Of a stretch of DNA of 64,000 bases, positions 1 through 8,713 are shown piece by piece. The position numbers and the translations under genes are program-made. The stretch's first letter is position 1. Each line of letters opens with the position of its first letter. The stretch is from Arenimonas composti TR7-09 = DSM 18010 (lineage in GTDB: Bacteria > Pseudomonadota > Gammaproteobacteria > Xanthomonadales > Xanthomonadaceae), in the NCBI RefSeq assembly GCF_000426365.1, contig NZ_AUFF01000001.1, positions 434,001-498,000 on the forward strand. The letters are read 5' to 3'. The notes under the pieces were generated by a model that saw nothing but the letters and a program-made list of their open reading frames with translations, searched no databases and was not told the origin of the DNA.

Positions 1-621
1 GGCGCGTTCACCGCCGAGGGCGTCACCGGCGGCGTGGTCGGCGCGCTGATCCAGGGCTTCCGCCGCGCGGTGTTCTCGAACGAGGCCGGCCTGGGTTCGG
101 CGGCGATCGCGCATTCGGCGGTGCGCACGCGCGAGCCGCTCAGCGAGGGCTTCGTCGCGCTGTGGGAACCCTTCATCGACACCGTCGTGATCTGCACGAT
201 GACCGCGCTGGTGATCGTGATCACCGGCCAGCACCTGGCCGGCGGCGCCGACGGCGTGCAGCTGACGTCGGCGGCCTTCGCGACCGTGTCGCCGTGGTTC
301 CCGTACGTGCTGGCGGTCGTGGTGTTCCTGTTCGCGTTCTCGACGTCGATCACCTGGGGTTACTACGGCGCCACCGCCTGCGGCTTCCTGTTCCGCGAAT
401 CGAGGCTGGCGGTGCTGGTGTTCAAGCTGGTCTTCCTCGCCGGCACGATCGCCGGCTGCACGCTGCCGCTGGGCAGCATCGTCGACCTCGCCGACGCCCT
501 CCTGTTCATCATGGCGGTGCCGAACCTGATCGGCGTCTACCTGCTGATGCCGGTGGTCAAGCGCGCCCTCGACGACTACCTGGCGCGGCTGCGCAGCGGT
601 GCCATCAGCCCCACGCGCTGA
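1..621 (+). CDS. Sodium/alanine symporter family protein (AGCS), C-terminal part
   Basis: The reading frame is open from base 1, so the start lies outside the window. About 206 residues are present. The stretch FRRAVFSNEAGLGSAAIAHS followed by EPFIDTVVICTMTALVI is the classic C-terminal signature of alanine/glycine:cation symporters, inner-membrane proteins that import small amino acids with Na+ or H+. Several hydrophobic segments follow (WFPYVLAVVVFLFAF and AVLVFKLVFLAGTIAG). The family assignment is firm; the exact substrate cannot be read from this fragment. A palindromic repeat lies 14 bases after the stop. Confidence 0.9.
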   Translation, partial: GAFTAEGVTGGVVGALIQGFRRAVFSNEAGLGSAAIAHSAVRTREPLSEGFVALWEPFIDTVVICTMTALVIVITGQHLAGGADGVQLTSAAFATVSPWFPYVLAVVVFLFAFSTSITWGYYGATACGFLFRESRLAVLVFKLVFLAGTIAGCTLPLGSIVDLADALLFIMAVPNLIGVYLLMPVVKRALDDYLARLRSGAISPTR

Positions 622-634
622 GCCCCCGTCCCCC

Positions 635-700
635 GTAGGAGCGGCTTCAGCCGCGATGCTTTTCACGCGCCAGAAGCATCGCGGCTGAAGCCGCTCCTAC
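635..700. repeat. REP-like inverted repeat, GTAGGAGC family
   Basis: Two perfect 25-base arms (635-659 and 676-700) of the type GTAGGAGCGGCTTCAGCC are separated by 16 bases. On the minus strand the TAG inside GTAGGAGC is the stop codon of the permease gene ending at 697. Further copies of this family, with GCCTTCAGGC cores, occur at 24111, 34014 and 56487. Confidence 0.9.
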
Positions 701-1989
701 AGGGTGCGTGGGCTGGGGCCGAATACGCGGAAGGCGATCCAGCTGACGGCGGTGACCGCCAGCGCGCCGGCGATCATCGACCAGGGCGAGGTGAAGATCA
801 GCAGGCCACAGCCGAGCAGGGCGCAGGCGCCGAGGATTTTCTCGCGCAGGCCCGAGGGCCGCTCCGGCGTGCCGACGATCAGCGCCAGGCCGGCGGCGAA
901 GTAGGCGAGCACGATCAGCAGGGTGACCCAGCCGATCAGGGTGCCGAACTGTCCGGCGACCGTCGGCTCCAGGGTGATGAATGCGATCGCCGTCATCGCG
1001 AGCGCCACGAACAACAGGCCCCAGTGCGCGGCGCCGTTGGCGAGCGTGACCCCGAACCAGCGCGGCAGGTAGCCGCGCTGCGCGGCGCGGGCGCCGGCCT
1101 CGCCGGTGACCTGCATCCAGCCGCCGAGGGTGCCGGTCGCCTTCAGCGCGGCGGCGGCGGCGACCAGCGCCCCGGCCCAGGGGCCGAGGATCGTGATCGC
1201 GACCAGCGCGAACGGCGCCCCCGAGGCCGCCAGTTCCTGGTGCGGCACGATGCCCATCACCAGCACCGACGACAGCAGGTAGACGACGCCGGCGATCAGC
1301 ACGCCGCAGATCGTCGCGCGGGCGACGTTGCGGTCGGGATCCTCGACCAGGCCGGCGACCATCGCCCCGGTCTCCAGGCCGATGAAGGCCCAGAACACCG
1401 GCGCGAGGTTGGCCAGCACGACCGCGAAGTCGCCGGTGTCGGTGACGTTCCAGGCGGCCGCATGGATGTCGCCGTCGAAACTGCCCCAGCCGGCGGTCAG
1501 CACCATCGCCACCGGCAGCAGGCCGAACACCACGCAGAACGACTGGAAGCGCGCGACCGGGCGCGGCCCGAGCAGGTTGATCGCGAACATCGCCCAGACC
1601 AGCACCAGCTGGCCGACCAGGTGCACGCCGGCGTCGTCGGCCGGGATCGGCAGCAGCATCACCAGGTAGCCGAAGGCGGCGACCGCGATCGCGTTGTTGC
1701 CCGCCCAGGCGGCGACCCAGTACAGCGTCGTCGCGAGGAAACCCATGTCGCGGCCGAGCGCCGGCCGCACGTAGTCGTCGGGACTGGTGAGGTCGGGGTA
1801 GTCGCGGGCGAGGCGGGCGAACGCCGCGCCGATGACGATCGCGATCACCATGCCGATCAGCCAGGAGAACGCGGTGACGCCGCCCTGGGTCGCCAGCGAG
1901 GCCGGCAGCAGGAAGAAGCCCGAGCCGATCATGTTGTTGGCCACGATGAACGTGGCCAGCACGGGGCCGATCTTCTTCACGGGACTCAT
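697..1989 (-). CDS. APC superfamily amino-acid/polyamine antiporter (AdiC/PotE-like)
   Basis: This 430-residue inner-membrane permease has about 12 hydrophobic segments. The N-terminal IVANNMIGSGFFLLPASLA matches the TM1 GSG-x-FLLPA motif of arginine/agmatine and related basic amino-acid antiporters. YWVAAWAGNNAIAV and FWAFIGLETGAMVAGLVEDP align with AdiC TM3 and TM6, including the gating Trp region. It probably exchanges an amino acid for its decarboxylated or related product; the substrate is inferred only at family level. The last residues and the stop codon are supplied by the palindromic repeat at 676-700, so the C-terminus may have been changed by that insertion. Confidence 0.85.
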   Translation of the reverse strand: MSPVKKIGPVLATFIVANNMIGSGFFLLPASLATQGGVTAFSWLIGMVIAIVIGAAFARLARDYPDLTSPDDYVRPALGRDMGFLATTLYWVAAWAGNNAIAVAAFGYLVMLLPIPADDAGVHLVGQLVLVWAMFAINLLGPRPVARFQSFCVVFGLLPVAMVLTAGWGSFDGDIHAAAWNVTDTGDFAVVLANLAPVFWAFIGLETGAMVAGLVEDPDRNVARATICGVLIAGVVYLLSSVLVMGIVPHQELAASGAPFALVAITILGPWAGALVAAAAALKATGTLGGWMQVTGEAGARAAQRGYLPRWFGVTLANGAAHWGLLFVALAMTAIAFITLEPTVAGQFGTLIGWVTLLIVLAYFAAGLALIVGTPERPSGLREKILGACALLGCGLLIFTSPWSMIAGALAVTAVSWIAFRVFGPSPRTL

Positions 1990-2053
1990 GGCGTGTTCCG
2001 GTTGCCGGACTATGAAAGGAAACGCCGGCGCGGGGCCGGCGTTTCGGGGTGGG

Positions 2054-3616
2054 TCAGCGGCCCGGGGCGTCTTCGGGGAATTCGGGCATTTCGGGAACGT
2101 CGAGCTGCTCCTGCCCCTTCGCCAGCCGCGAGTTGTGCATGCCGTACACGAAGTACAGCACGATCGCGCCGAGCACGTACCAGCCGAAGAACACCAGCAC
2201 CTTCATCTCGACGCTCGAGATCAGGTAGACGCAGCTGGCGACGCCGAGGATCGGCAACACCGGGAACAGCGGCACCTTGAAGCCGCGCGGCAGGTTCGGA
2301 TGCGTGCGGCGCAGCCAGATCACCGCGATGCAGACGATCGCGAACGCCGCCAGGGTGCCGACCGAGGTCGCGTCGCCGAGGAAGTTGATGTCGAAGAAGG
2401 CCGCCGCGACCGCGGTGATCAGGCCGACCAGCATCGTGTTGACCCAGGGCGTGCGGAACTTCGGGTGCACCTTCGCGAACACGCTCGGCAGCAGGCCGTC
2501 GCGCGCCATCGTGTAGAAGATGCGGGTCTGGCCGTACATCAGCACCAGCACGACCGAGGTCAGGCCGATGATGGCGCCGATCTTGATGATCTTCGCGAAC
2601 CAGGCCCACGACGGGCCGAGCGCGTCGACCGCGACCGCGACCGGATCCGGCACGTTCAGCATCTTGTAGTTCACGACCATCGTCATGACGATCGAGACCA
2701 GGATGTAGAGGATCGTGCAGACCAGCAGCGAGCCGATGATGCCGAAGGGCATGTCCTTCTTCGGGTTCTTGGCTTCCTGGCCGGCGGTCGAGACCGCCTC
2801 GAAACCGATGTAGGCGAAGAACACGATCGAGGCGGCGCGCATGATGCCGTCGAAGCCGTAACGGCCCTCGCCCTCGTTCGGCGGCACGAAGGGCTCCCAG
2901 TTCGCCTTCAGCACGTCGTAGTTGTCGATCGCGTACCAGCCGCAGACCAGGATGAAGGCGATGATCACCGTCATCTTCACCGCGACGATGGCGTTGTTGA
3001 CCTTGGCGCTCTCCGACACGCCGATGACCAGCAGGATCGCCAGCGCGGCGCAGACCAGGAAGGCCGGCAGGTTGAAGATCGTGGTCACCGGGTTGCCGGC
3101 GGCGTCGAGCACCGGGGCGCCGTCGCGGATCAGCGCGTGGCCCATCGGACCGGTCAGTTCGGGAGGGATCCGCAGGCCGTAGTCGCCGAGCAGGCTGACC
3201 ACGTAGCCCGACCAGCCGACGGCGACCACCGAGGCCGCCAGCCCGTACTCGAGCAGCAGCAGGGCGCCCATCACCCAGGCGGCGAACTCGCCGATGGTCG
3301 TGTAGCTGTAGGTATAGGCCGAGCCGGAGACCGGCAGGGTCGAGGACAGTTCGGCGTAGCACAGGCCGGCCAGGGCGCAGACGACGCCGGCGACCAGGAA
3401 GGCCAGCAGCACGGCCGGACCGGCATGCAGCGCGGCGGCATTGCCGGTGCGCACGAAGATGCCGGCGCCGATGATGCAGCCGATGCCGAGGAAGACGAGG
3501 TTCCAGGGGCCCAGCGTGCGCTTGAGCTGGCTGGTTTCGGTTTCACGCTGGACCTGTTCGACCGACTTGCGCAGAAGCAGGCGGCCGAGGATTCCCCGTT
3601 GGGTCGTGCTTGCCAT
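2054..3616 (-). CDS. APC family cationic amino-acid transporter (CAT/YfnA-like)
   Basis: This 520-residue permease begins MASTTQRGILGRLLLRKSVE. The ATG at 3616 is chosen because it has a GGGGA Shine-Dalgarno-like stretch; an upstream in-frame start would add a low-complexity tail. LGIGCIIGAGIFVRTGNAAA is the CAT-family TM1, and FFAYIGFEAVSTAGQEAKNPKKDMP is the hallmark TM6 loop. Around 12-14 membrane segments are visible. It is expected to import basic or broadly neutral amino acids. It lies 64 bases upstream of the other APC gene on the same strand, suggesting co-transcription and a shared role in amino-acid uptake, in keeping with the amino-acid catabolic genes nearby. Confidence 0.87.
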   Translation of the reverse strand: MASTTQRGILGRLLLRKSVEQVQRETETSQLKRTLGPWNLVFLGIGCIIGAGIFVRTGNAAALHAGPAVLLAFLVAGVVCALAGLCYAELSSTLPVSGSAYTYSYTTIGEFAAWVMGALLLLEYGLAASVVAVGWSGYVVSLLGDYGLRIPPELTGPMGHALIRDGAPVLDAAGNPVTTIFNLPAFLVCAALAILLVIGVSESAKVNNAIVAVKMTVIIAFILVCGWYAIDNYDVLKANWEPFVPPNEGEGRYGFDGIMRAASIVFFAYIGFEAVSTAGQEAKNPKKDMPFGIIGSLLVCTILYILVSIVMTMVVNYKMLNVPDPVAVAVDALGPSWAWFAKIIKIGAIIGLTSVVLVLMYGQTRIFYTMARDGLLPSVFAKVHPKFRTPWVNTMLVGLITAVAAAFFDINFLGDATSVGTLAAFAIVCIAVIWLRRTHPNLPRGFKVPLFPVLPILGVASCVYLISSVEMKVLVFFGWYVLGAIVLYFVYGMHNSRLAKGQEQLDVPEMPEFPEDAPGR

Positions 3617-3822
3617 CAATTGATCCCCATGGTGTTGACGCTTGCCGGCGGCGCGGCCGCCGGATCGTACATGAGGCATGAGGACCGGCGGAACGGCATA
3701 CCGGCGAATCCCAGGCCACGTGGAAACGGCCAGACCTTACCCCGCGCCGCTCGGCGGGCACAAGCGCCCGCCGCGGCGTATCCGGGCGACAATGGCGGCC
3801 ACGCTTGGGGAGAGACGGGACG

Positions 3823-4419
3823 ATGACGGCAGCGGGTTTCGACGAGGATCGCTGGAAACGGGAACTGGACGACTACGCCGCGCGCTGGCCCGGCGAGGCG
3901 GCGACCGTGCAGGCCTTCGGCGAGCTGCTGAAGGCCGGTGATGCGGACGGCGATCGCTGGCGACGTGAGCGCCGGAACGGCCACTTCACCGGTTCCGCGT
4001 TCGTGGTCAGCGCCGACGGCCAGCGCACCCTGCTGCTGCATCACCGCAAGCTCGGCCGCTGGCTGCAGCCGGGTGGCCATGCGGACGGCGAGCGCGAGCT
4101 GGCGGCGGTGGCGCTGCGCGAGGCGGAGGAGGAGACCGGCCTGTCCGGTCTGGTGGTGGACCCGCGGATCTTCGATCTCGATCGCCACCCGATCCCGGCC
4201 CGCGGCGACGAGCCGGAACACTGGCACTACGACGTGCGCTTCGTGGTCCGCGCGGCCGGCGGCGAGGCCTTCCGCGCCAACGCGGAATCGCTGGCGCTGG
4301 CCTGGCAGCCGATCCGCGAGGTCGCGACGCGGCCGGCCTTCGAAGCCTCGCTGCGCCGCATGGCCCGCAAATGGCTAATGGCTGGGACGTACACCGTCAA
4401 GCGGGACGTACACCGTTAA
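3823..4419 (+). CDS. Nudix hydrolase
   Basis: This 198-residue protein hydrolyses an unidentified nucleoside-diphosphate-linked substrate. The Nudix box is recognisable as GGHADGERELAAVALREA followed by EEETGL (about residues 84-107). The REAEEETGL part is canonical, but the first conserved Glu is shifted by one position within GERE. The ATG at 3823 is preferred to the upstream TTG at 3805 because GGAGAG lies just before it. The last dozen residues (AGTYTVKRDVHR) are encoded entirely by the left arm of a 38-base inverted repeat, so the native C-terminus was probably replaced by repeat sequence. The gene converges on efpL. Confidence 0.85.
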   Translation: MTAAGFDEDRWKRELDDYAARWPGEAATVQAFGELLKAGDADGDRWRRERRNGHFTGSAFVVSADGQRTLLLHHRKLGRWLQPGGHADGERELAAVALREAEEETGLSGLVVDPRIFDLDRHPIPARGDEPEHWHYDVRFVVRAAGGEAFRANAESLALAWQPIREVATRPAFEASLRRMARKWLMAGTYTVKRDVHR

Positions 4420-4470
4420 GCACGCCGCAGGCGCTTAACGGTGTACGTCCCGCTTGACGGTGTACGTCCC
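4384..4470. repeat. 38-base perfect inverted repeat, GGGACGTACACCGT family
   Basis: The arms at 4384-4421 and 4433-4470 are perfect reverse complements. Each arm contains two tandem copies of GGGACGTACACCGT. The 11-base loop is CGCAGGCGC-like. The element spans the stop codon of the Nudix gene and ends 8 bases before the efpL stop. It is therefore placed to act as a bidirectional hairpin between convergent genes, although there is no T-run. The tail ACGGTGT is shared with the AACGGTGTCAGAGACAGTT family seen elsewhere. Confidence 0.92.
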
Positions 4471-4478
4471 GGGTTTGC

Positions 4479-5042
4479 TCAGGCGCGGCCGGCGAAGTCG
4501 CCGGTGACGGTCGAAACTTCGATCTTCTCGCCGTTGGCGATGTATTCCGGAACCATGATCTCGATGCCGGTGCTGAGCTTCGCCGGCTTCGGTCGCTTGG
4601 TCGCGGTGCCGCCCTTGAGTTCCGGCGGCGTCTCGATCACTTCCAGCACCACCGTCGGCGGTAGCTGCACCGACACCGGCGCGTCCTCGATCAGCAGCAC
4701 GTAGCAGCCCTCGAGGCCGTCGGTGATGTAGCCGGCCAGGACGCCCACGGCGTCGGCATCGAGCTGGTAGGGCGTGTAGTGCTCGGCGTCGAGGAAGACG
4801 AAGGCCTCGCCGTCCTTGTACGAGAACGACGCCATCCGCCGCGTCAGCTCGATCTCGCGCAGCTCGTCGTCGGCGCCGCAGCTCAGGTCGTACTTCACGC
4901 CGCCCGGCACGCTGTACAGCGTGAAGCGGAACTTGACGTTGCCGCCGCGGCCCTGCGGCGAACTGCGCTCGATGTCGCGCACCTGGTAGACGGTGCCCGC
5001 GTGCTCGATCACGTTGCCCTTCTTGACGTCTGCAGCCTTCAT
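4479..5042 (-). CDS. yeiP: Elongation factor P-like protein EfpL (YeiP)
   Basis: The 187-residue protein carries three EF-P-type domains: KOW-like N-terminus, central OB and C-terminal OB. The tRNA-facing loop reads RSSPQGRGG, with Arg at the tip rather than the modifiable Lys or Arg of canonical EF-P, and matches the SPTARGA loop of E. coli YeiP/EfpL. The C-terminal [20 protein letters not shown] is the conserved EF-P signature. By family knowledge it relieves ribosome stalling at proline-containing and related motifs. The ATG at 5042 overlaps the stop of the small membrane protein (ATGA), so translation is coupled to it. The gene is the last of a three-gene set. Confidence 0.9.
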   Translation of the reverse strand: MKAADVKKGNVIEHAGTVYQVRDIERSSPQGRGGNVKFRFTLYSVPGGVKYDLSCGADDELREIELTRRMASFSYKDGEAFVFLDAEHYTPYQLDADAVGVLAGYITDGLEGCYVLLIEDAPVSVQLPPTVVLEVIETPPELKGGTATKRPKPAKLSTGIEIMVPEYIANGEKIEVSTVTGDFAGRA

Positions 5043-5341
5043 GCGATTTCCCCGGCCGTCGCGGCCTTGTGTCGGTGGTACAGCTTCTCGTTCTGGTACC
5101 AGGTCAGCGCGCCGAACATCAGCCCGCCGCTGGTCCACAAAGCGGCGTTCAGCGCCAGCCACTTCGGCGTATAGGCGACCGCGCCGAGCATCAGCCCGCT
5201 GAAGCCCAGGCCCATCAGCACGAACATCGTGCCGCCCCAGGCCAGCAGGCCGCGCAGCAGGATGAAGCGGCTGCGGCCGCCGGCGCGGATCCGCGCCCAC
5301 TTCGCCATCGCGGCGGCGAGGTCGAGCCGGCGCGGAATCAC
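5039..5341 (-). CDS. Small two-TM membrane protein, unknown function
   Basis: This 100-residue protein has a basic N-terminus ([21 protein letters not shown]) and two hydrophobic segments, [21 protein letters not shown] and a second around residues 48-80 ending at [16 protein letters not shown]. It starts with GTG at 5341, overlapping the SDR stop (GTGA), and its own stop overlaps the efpL start. This double overlap argues strongly that it is a real gene. I do not recognise the family and no catalytic motif is visible. Confidence 0.75.
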   Translation of the reverse strand: MIPRRLDLAAAMAKWARIRAGGRSRFILLRGLLAWGGTMFVLMGLGFSGLMLGAVAYTPKWLALNAALWTSGGLMFGALTWYQNEKLYHRHKAATAGEIA

Positions 5342-6105
5342 TTCGGCGCCAGCCGCGTCGCGCCGTCGAGGCGGATCGTCTCGCCGTTGAGGTAGGTGTT
5401 GCCGAGCACGTAGGCGACCAGGTCGGCGAACTCCTCCGGCCGGCCCAGCCGCGACGGGAACGGGATCGACGCCGCCAGCGACTGCTGCACGCTGTCCGGC
5501 ATGCCGTCGACCATCGGCGTCCAGAACACGCCCGGCGCGATCGTGTTGACGCGGATGCCGAAGCGGGCGAGTTCGCGCGCCATCGGCAGCGTCATCGCCA
5601 CCACGCCGCCCTTCGAGGCGGAATACGCGGCCTGGCCGATCTGGCCCTCGTAGGCGGCGACGCTGGCGGTGTTGACGATCACGCCGCGCTCGCCGTCGAC
5701 GCCGGCGTCGTTGTGCTGCATCGCGTCGGCTGCCGCCTTGGCGACGTTGAAGCTGCCGACCAGGTTCACCTTCACCGTGGTCGCGAAGTGCTGCAGCGGC
5801 ATCGGGCCTTCCTTGCCGAGCACGCGGCCGGCGCCGAGGATGCCGGCGCAGTTCACCGCGGCGTTCAGGCCGCCGAGGAATTCGCGCGCGGCGGCGACCG
5901 CGGCGGCGACCGCGGCCTCGTCGGCCACGTCGACGCGGAAATATTTCGCGGCCTCGCCGAGCTCGGCGACCGCGGCGGCGCCCTTGTCGTCGTTGAGGTC
6001 GAACAGGGCGACGCGGCCGCCTTCGGCGACCAGGCGGCGGGCGACGGCCAGGCCGAGGCCGGAGGCACCACCGGTGACGATGGCGCGGGAAGTCTGCAGT
6101 TGCAT
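5338..6105 (-). CDS. SDR oxidoreductase, probable type-2 3-hydroxyacyl-CoA dehydrogenase
   Basis: This 255-residue Rossmann-fold enzyme shows VTGGASGLG (NAD binding), NCAGI, a catalytic Ser in [10 protein letters not shown], and the YSASKGG Tyr/Lys pair. FDLNDDKG after beta-2 favours NAD+. The overall sequence resembles 3-hydroxy-2-methylbutyryl-CoA dehydrogenase (HSD17B10 type), which oxidises the isoleucine-derived hydroxyacyl-CoA. That fits the leucine and branched-chain acyl-CoA genes downstream, but the substrate is inferred. The ATG at 6105 has a GGAG site. It leads an overlapping set with the small membrane protein and efpL. Confidence 0.85.
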   Translation of the reverse strand: MQLQTSRAIVTGGASGLGLAVARRLVAEGGRVALFDLNDDKGAAAVAELGEAAKYFRVDVADEAAVAAAVAAAREFLGGLNAAVNCAGILGAGRVLGKEGPMPLQHFATTVKVNLVGSFNVAKAAADAMQHNDAGVDGERGVIVNTASVAAYEGQIGQAAYSASKGGVVAMTLPMARELARFGIRVNTIAPGVFWTPMVDGMPDSVQQSLAASIPFPSRLGRPEEFADLVAYVLGNTYLNGETIRLDGATRLAPK

Positions 6106-6157
6106 CGGAGTCTCCGCGGGAAAGCCGCGGATTCTAGCAGTCCGCCCCGGTCGGCTT

Positions 6158-8614
6158 TCAGCAGCCGACGCGGCGCAGGTAGGCCGCGAAGTCGTCGACC
6201 TCCAGCCCCGGCGCGTACAGGAAACCCTGGCCGCAACGGATGCCGATGCCGAGCAGGAATTCGCGCTGGGCGGCGGTCTCGATGCCCTCGGCGACCACCT
6301 CGAGCCCGAGCCCATGGCCGAGGCCGGCGACGGCCTGGCAGATCGCCACGTCCGACGGCGCCTCCGGCACGCCCTGCAGGAAGCCCTGCGCCAGCTTCAG
6401 GCCGTGGATCGGCAGCCGGCGCAGGTAGTTCAGCGCGCTGTAGCCCTCGCCGAAGTCGTCGATCGTCAGGCGCACACCGAGCGCGCGCAGGCGCTCGAAA
6501 CTGTCGTGGGTGTCGGGGGCGTCCTCGATCAGCACCCGTTCGGTGAACTCCAGTTCCAGCCCTTCCCCGGGCAGATCGTGTTCGGCCAGCGCCGCGGCGA
6601 TCACCTGCGGCAGGTCCTCGGTCAGGAACTGCCGCCAGGACACGTTCACCGCGACCCGCGGCAGCGCCAGGCCCTCGCGCCGCCAGGCGGCGAGCTGGCG
6701 GCAGGCGCTGTGCACGACCCACGCGCCGATGCGGACGATGTCGCCGGTGGTCTCGGCATGGCCGATGAAGGCATCCGGCGACATCTCGCCGAGCACCGGG
6801 CTGTGCCAGCGCAGCAGCGCCTCGGCGCGGTGCACGCGACCGTCGACGAGGTCGACCAGCGGCTGGTACACGAGCCGGAACTCGCCGTTGTCGAGCGCCC
6901 GCCGCAGCTGGCCCTCGACCTGCACGCGGTCGCTCTGCCGACGCGCGAGTTCGGGATTGAAGCGCTGCCAGGTGTTGCGGCCGCGGCGCTTGGCGTCGTA
7001 CATCGCGGCGTCGGCGTTGTTCACCAGCTGCTGCACGCTGCGGCCGTCCTGCGGATGCCGGGCGATGCCGACGCTGGTGGTGATCGTGAATTCCTCGCCG
7101 GCGCAGCGGAACGGTGCGTTGAACGCGCCGGTGATGCGGCTGGCCAGTGCTTCCGCGGCGCCTTCGGCGACGTCGACGACCGCGAGGAACTCGTCGCCGC
7201 CGAAGCGCGCCAGCTGGCCGCCGGGCACGCAGGCCTCCAGGCGCTGCGCGACCGACACCAGCAGGTGGTCGCCGGCGGCGTGCCCGAGCAGGTCGTTGAC
7301 CAGCTTGAAGCGGTCGAGGTCGATGTAGAGCACGGTCGGACCGTCGCCACCGGTCTCGAGCCGGCGTTCGAGTTCGGCGAGGATGCCGTCGCGGTTGAAC
7401 AGGCCGGTCAGCGGATCGGTGCGCGCGCGGCTGCGCAGCGCTTCCTCGATCTGCCGGTGCTGGGTGATGTCCTGCAGCGTGCCGGTGATGCGGGTGGACA
7501 TCGGCGCCCGGCCTTCGCTCTGGCCGATGAAGCGCACCCAGCGGCGCTCGCCGTCGCGGCGGCGCAGCGGCACCTCGAGGTCGAAGCCGCCGCCGTGCCG
7601 CAGCAGGGTCAGCACCGCGTCCTCGACCTGCGGCCGCTGGCCGGCCTCGACGTGGGCGAGCACGTCGTCCAGGTGCGCCGGCGGGTCCTCGTGGCGGCCG
7701 AGGATGCGCAGCGATTCCCCGGTGAGGTAGAGCCGGCCGCGGCCGCCGTCCCATTCCCAGCCGCCGATGCGCGCCAGCGTCTGCGCGCGCACGAACATCG
7801 CGCTGTCGCGCTTGAGTTCGGTGACGTCGGAGAACAGCGAGACGACCTGGTGCGGCCGTTCCTCGCCGGGCCGGATCTGCGGCACCGAGGTCGCCGAGAT
7901 CCAGGTCAGCTGCTGGCGCAGGTGGTGGTAGAGGCCGAGCAGGGTGCTCTCGACGATCTCGCCGGTGCGCAGCGCCCGCAGCGGCGGCATGTCGCGGAAG
8001 GCGATCGGGTAACCACGCTGGTCGACCACCAGCCAGTCCTGCCAGCGCAACGCCCCGGGCAGGTCGGCGCCGGCCTCGATGCCGAGGATGCGCAGCGCCG
8101 CCGCATTGCCCGACAGCACCTCGCCGCCGGCGCCCTGGAAGATCACGCCCTTGTCGATCGCATTCAGCAGCGCCTGGTAGTTCAACTCCGCTTCGACGCG
8201 ATGGCTGAGGTCGCGCGCGACCGCGACCACGCGTAGTTCGTCGCCGTCGTACAGCGCCGCCGAATGCACCTCGACCGGGAAGCGGCTGCCGTCGGCGCGC
8301 ATGTTCTCGACCTCGATCACATAGGTCTCGCCGCGTTCGAGCGCCGCCACCGCCGGCACCATGTGGTCGGCCGGCAGGTCGGGGTTGATGACGTGCACGA
8401 GCTCGCCGACGAGTTCCTCGCGGCGGCGGCCCCAGGCGCGCAGGCCGGCGCGGTTCAGGTCGAGGATGCGGCCCTCGCGGTCGAGGATCGTGATCGGGTC
8501 GGGAACCGCATCGAGCAGGGCCCGCAGGCGTGCGCCGGCTGCCGGCGTGCCGTCGGCGGGCGGGGCGGTGGCGCGTGGCGCGTCACCGTCGTTCGAGGGG
8601 CAATCCGGATGCAT
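6158..8614 (-). CDS. PAS-PAS-PAS-GGDEF-EAL c-di-GMP signalling protein
   Basis: From MHPDCPSNDGD this is about 818 residues; an in-frame start at 8665 would add 17. Three PAS-like units occupy roughly residues 30-390, beginning LLDAVPDPITILDREGRILD. A diguanylate cyclase domain follows with intact RFGGDEF, then a phosphodiesterase domain with EALLRW, VNVSW, LEFTE, IDDFGEGYS, LKLAQ, AEGIE and GQGF. The metal-binding and catalytic positions of EAL look preserved, so both activities are possible. No membrane segment is seen, implying a cytosolic sensor. It neighbours the leucine cluster but does not overlap it; any link is speculative. Confidence 0.92.
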   Translation of the reverse strand: MHPDCPSNDGDAPRATAPPADGTPAAGARLRALLDAVPDPITILDREGRILDLNRAGLRAWGRRREELVGELVHVINPDLPADHMVPAVAALERGETYVIEVENMRADGSRFPVEVHSAALYDGDELRVVAVARDLSHRVEAELNYQALLNAIDKGVIFQGAGGEVLSGNAAALRILGIEAGADLPGALRWQDWLVVDQRGYPIAFRDMPPLRALRTGEIVESTLLGLYHHLRQQLTWISATSVPQIRPGEERPHQVVSLFSDVTELKRDSAMFVRAQTLARIGGWEWDGGRGRLYLTGESLRILGRHEDPPAHLDDVLAHVEAGQRPQVEDAVLTLLRHGGGFDLEVPLRRRDGERRWVRFIGQSEGRAPMSTRITGTLQDITQHRQIEEALRSRARTDPLTGLFNRDGILAELERRLETGGDGPTVLYIDLDRFKLVNDLLGHAAGDHLLVSVAQRLEACVPGGQLARFGGDEFLAVVDVAEGAAEALASRITGAFNAPFRCAGEEFTITTSVGIARHPQDGRSVQQLVNNADAAMYDAKRRGRNTWQRFNPELARRQSDRVQVEGQLRRALDNGEFRLVYQPLVDLVDGRVHRAEALLRWHSPVLGEMSPDAFIGHAETTGDIVRIGAWVVHSACRQLAAWRREGLALPRVAVNVSWRQFLTEDLPQVIAAALAEHDLPGEGLELEFTERVLIEDAPDTHDSFERLRALGVRLTIDDFGEGYSALNYLRRLPIHGLKLAQGFLQGVPEAPSDVAICQAVAGLGHGLGLEVVAEGIETAAQREFLLGIGIRCGQGFLYAPGLEVDDFAAYLRRVGC

Positions 8615-8713
8615 TCCGTATCCACGTCGCGTGGGCCCGGAATCGAGGATACACCCGGCCCGCACGGGCTCCAGCCGTGTGGGACCGCCGGGGTAAGGGG
8701 CTGCGGCGCGCGC

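Noticed and set aside
635-700. Interpretation of the GTAGGAGC palindromes as simple intrinsic terminators
   Set aside because: Several copies lie inside coding frames or lack T-runs, and the same arms recur at unrelated loci. A dispersed repeat explains them better.
5669-8236. An 855-codon plus-strand open frame
   Set aside because: It is entirely antisense to the SDR and PAS-GGDEF-EAL genes, with composition typical of frame shadows.
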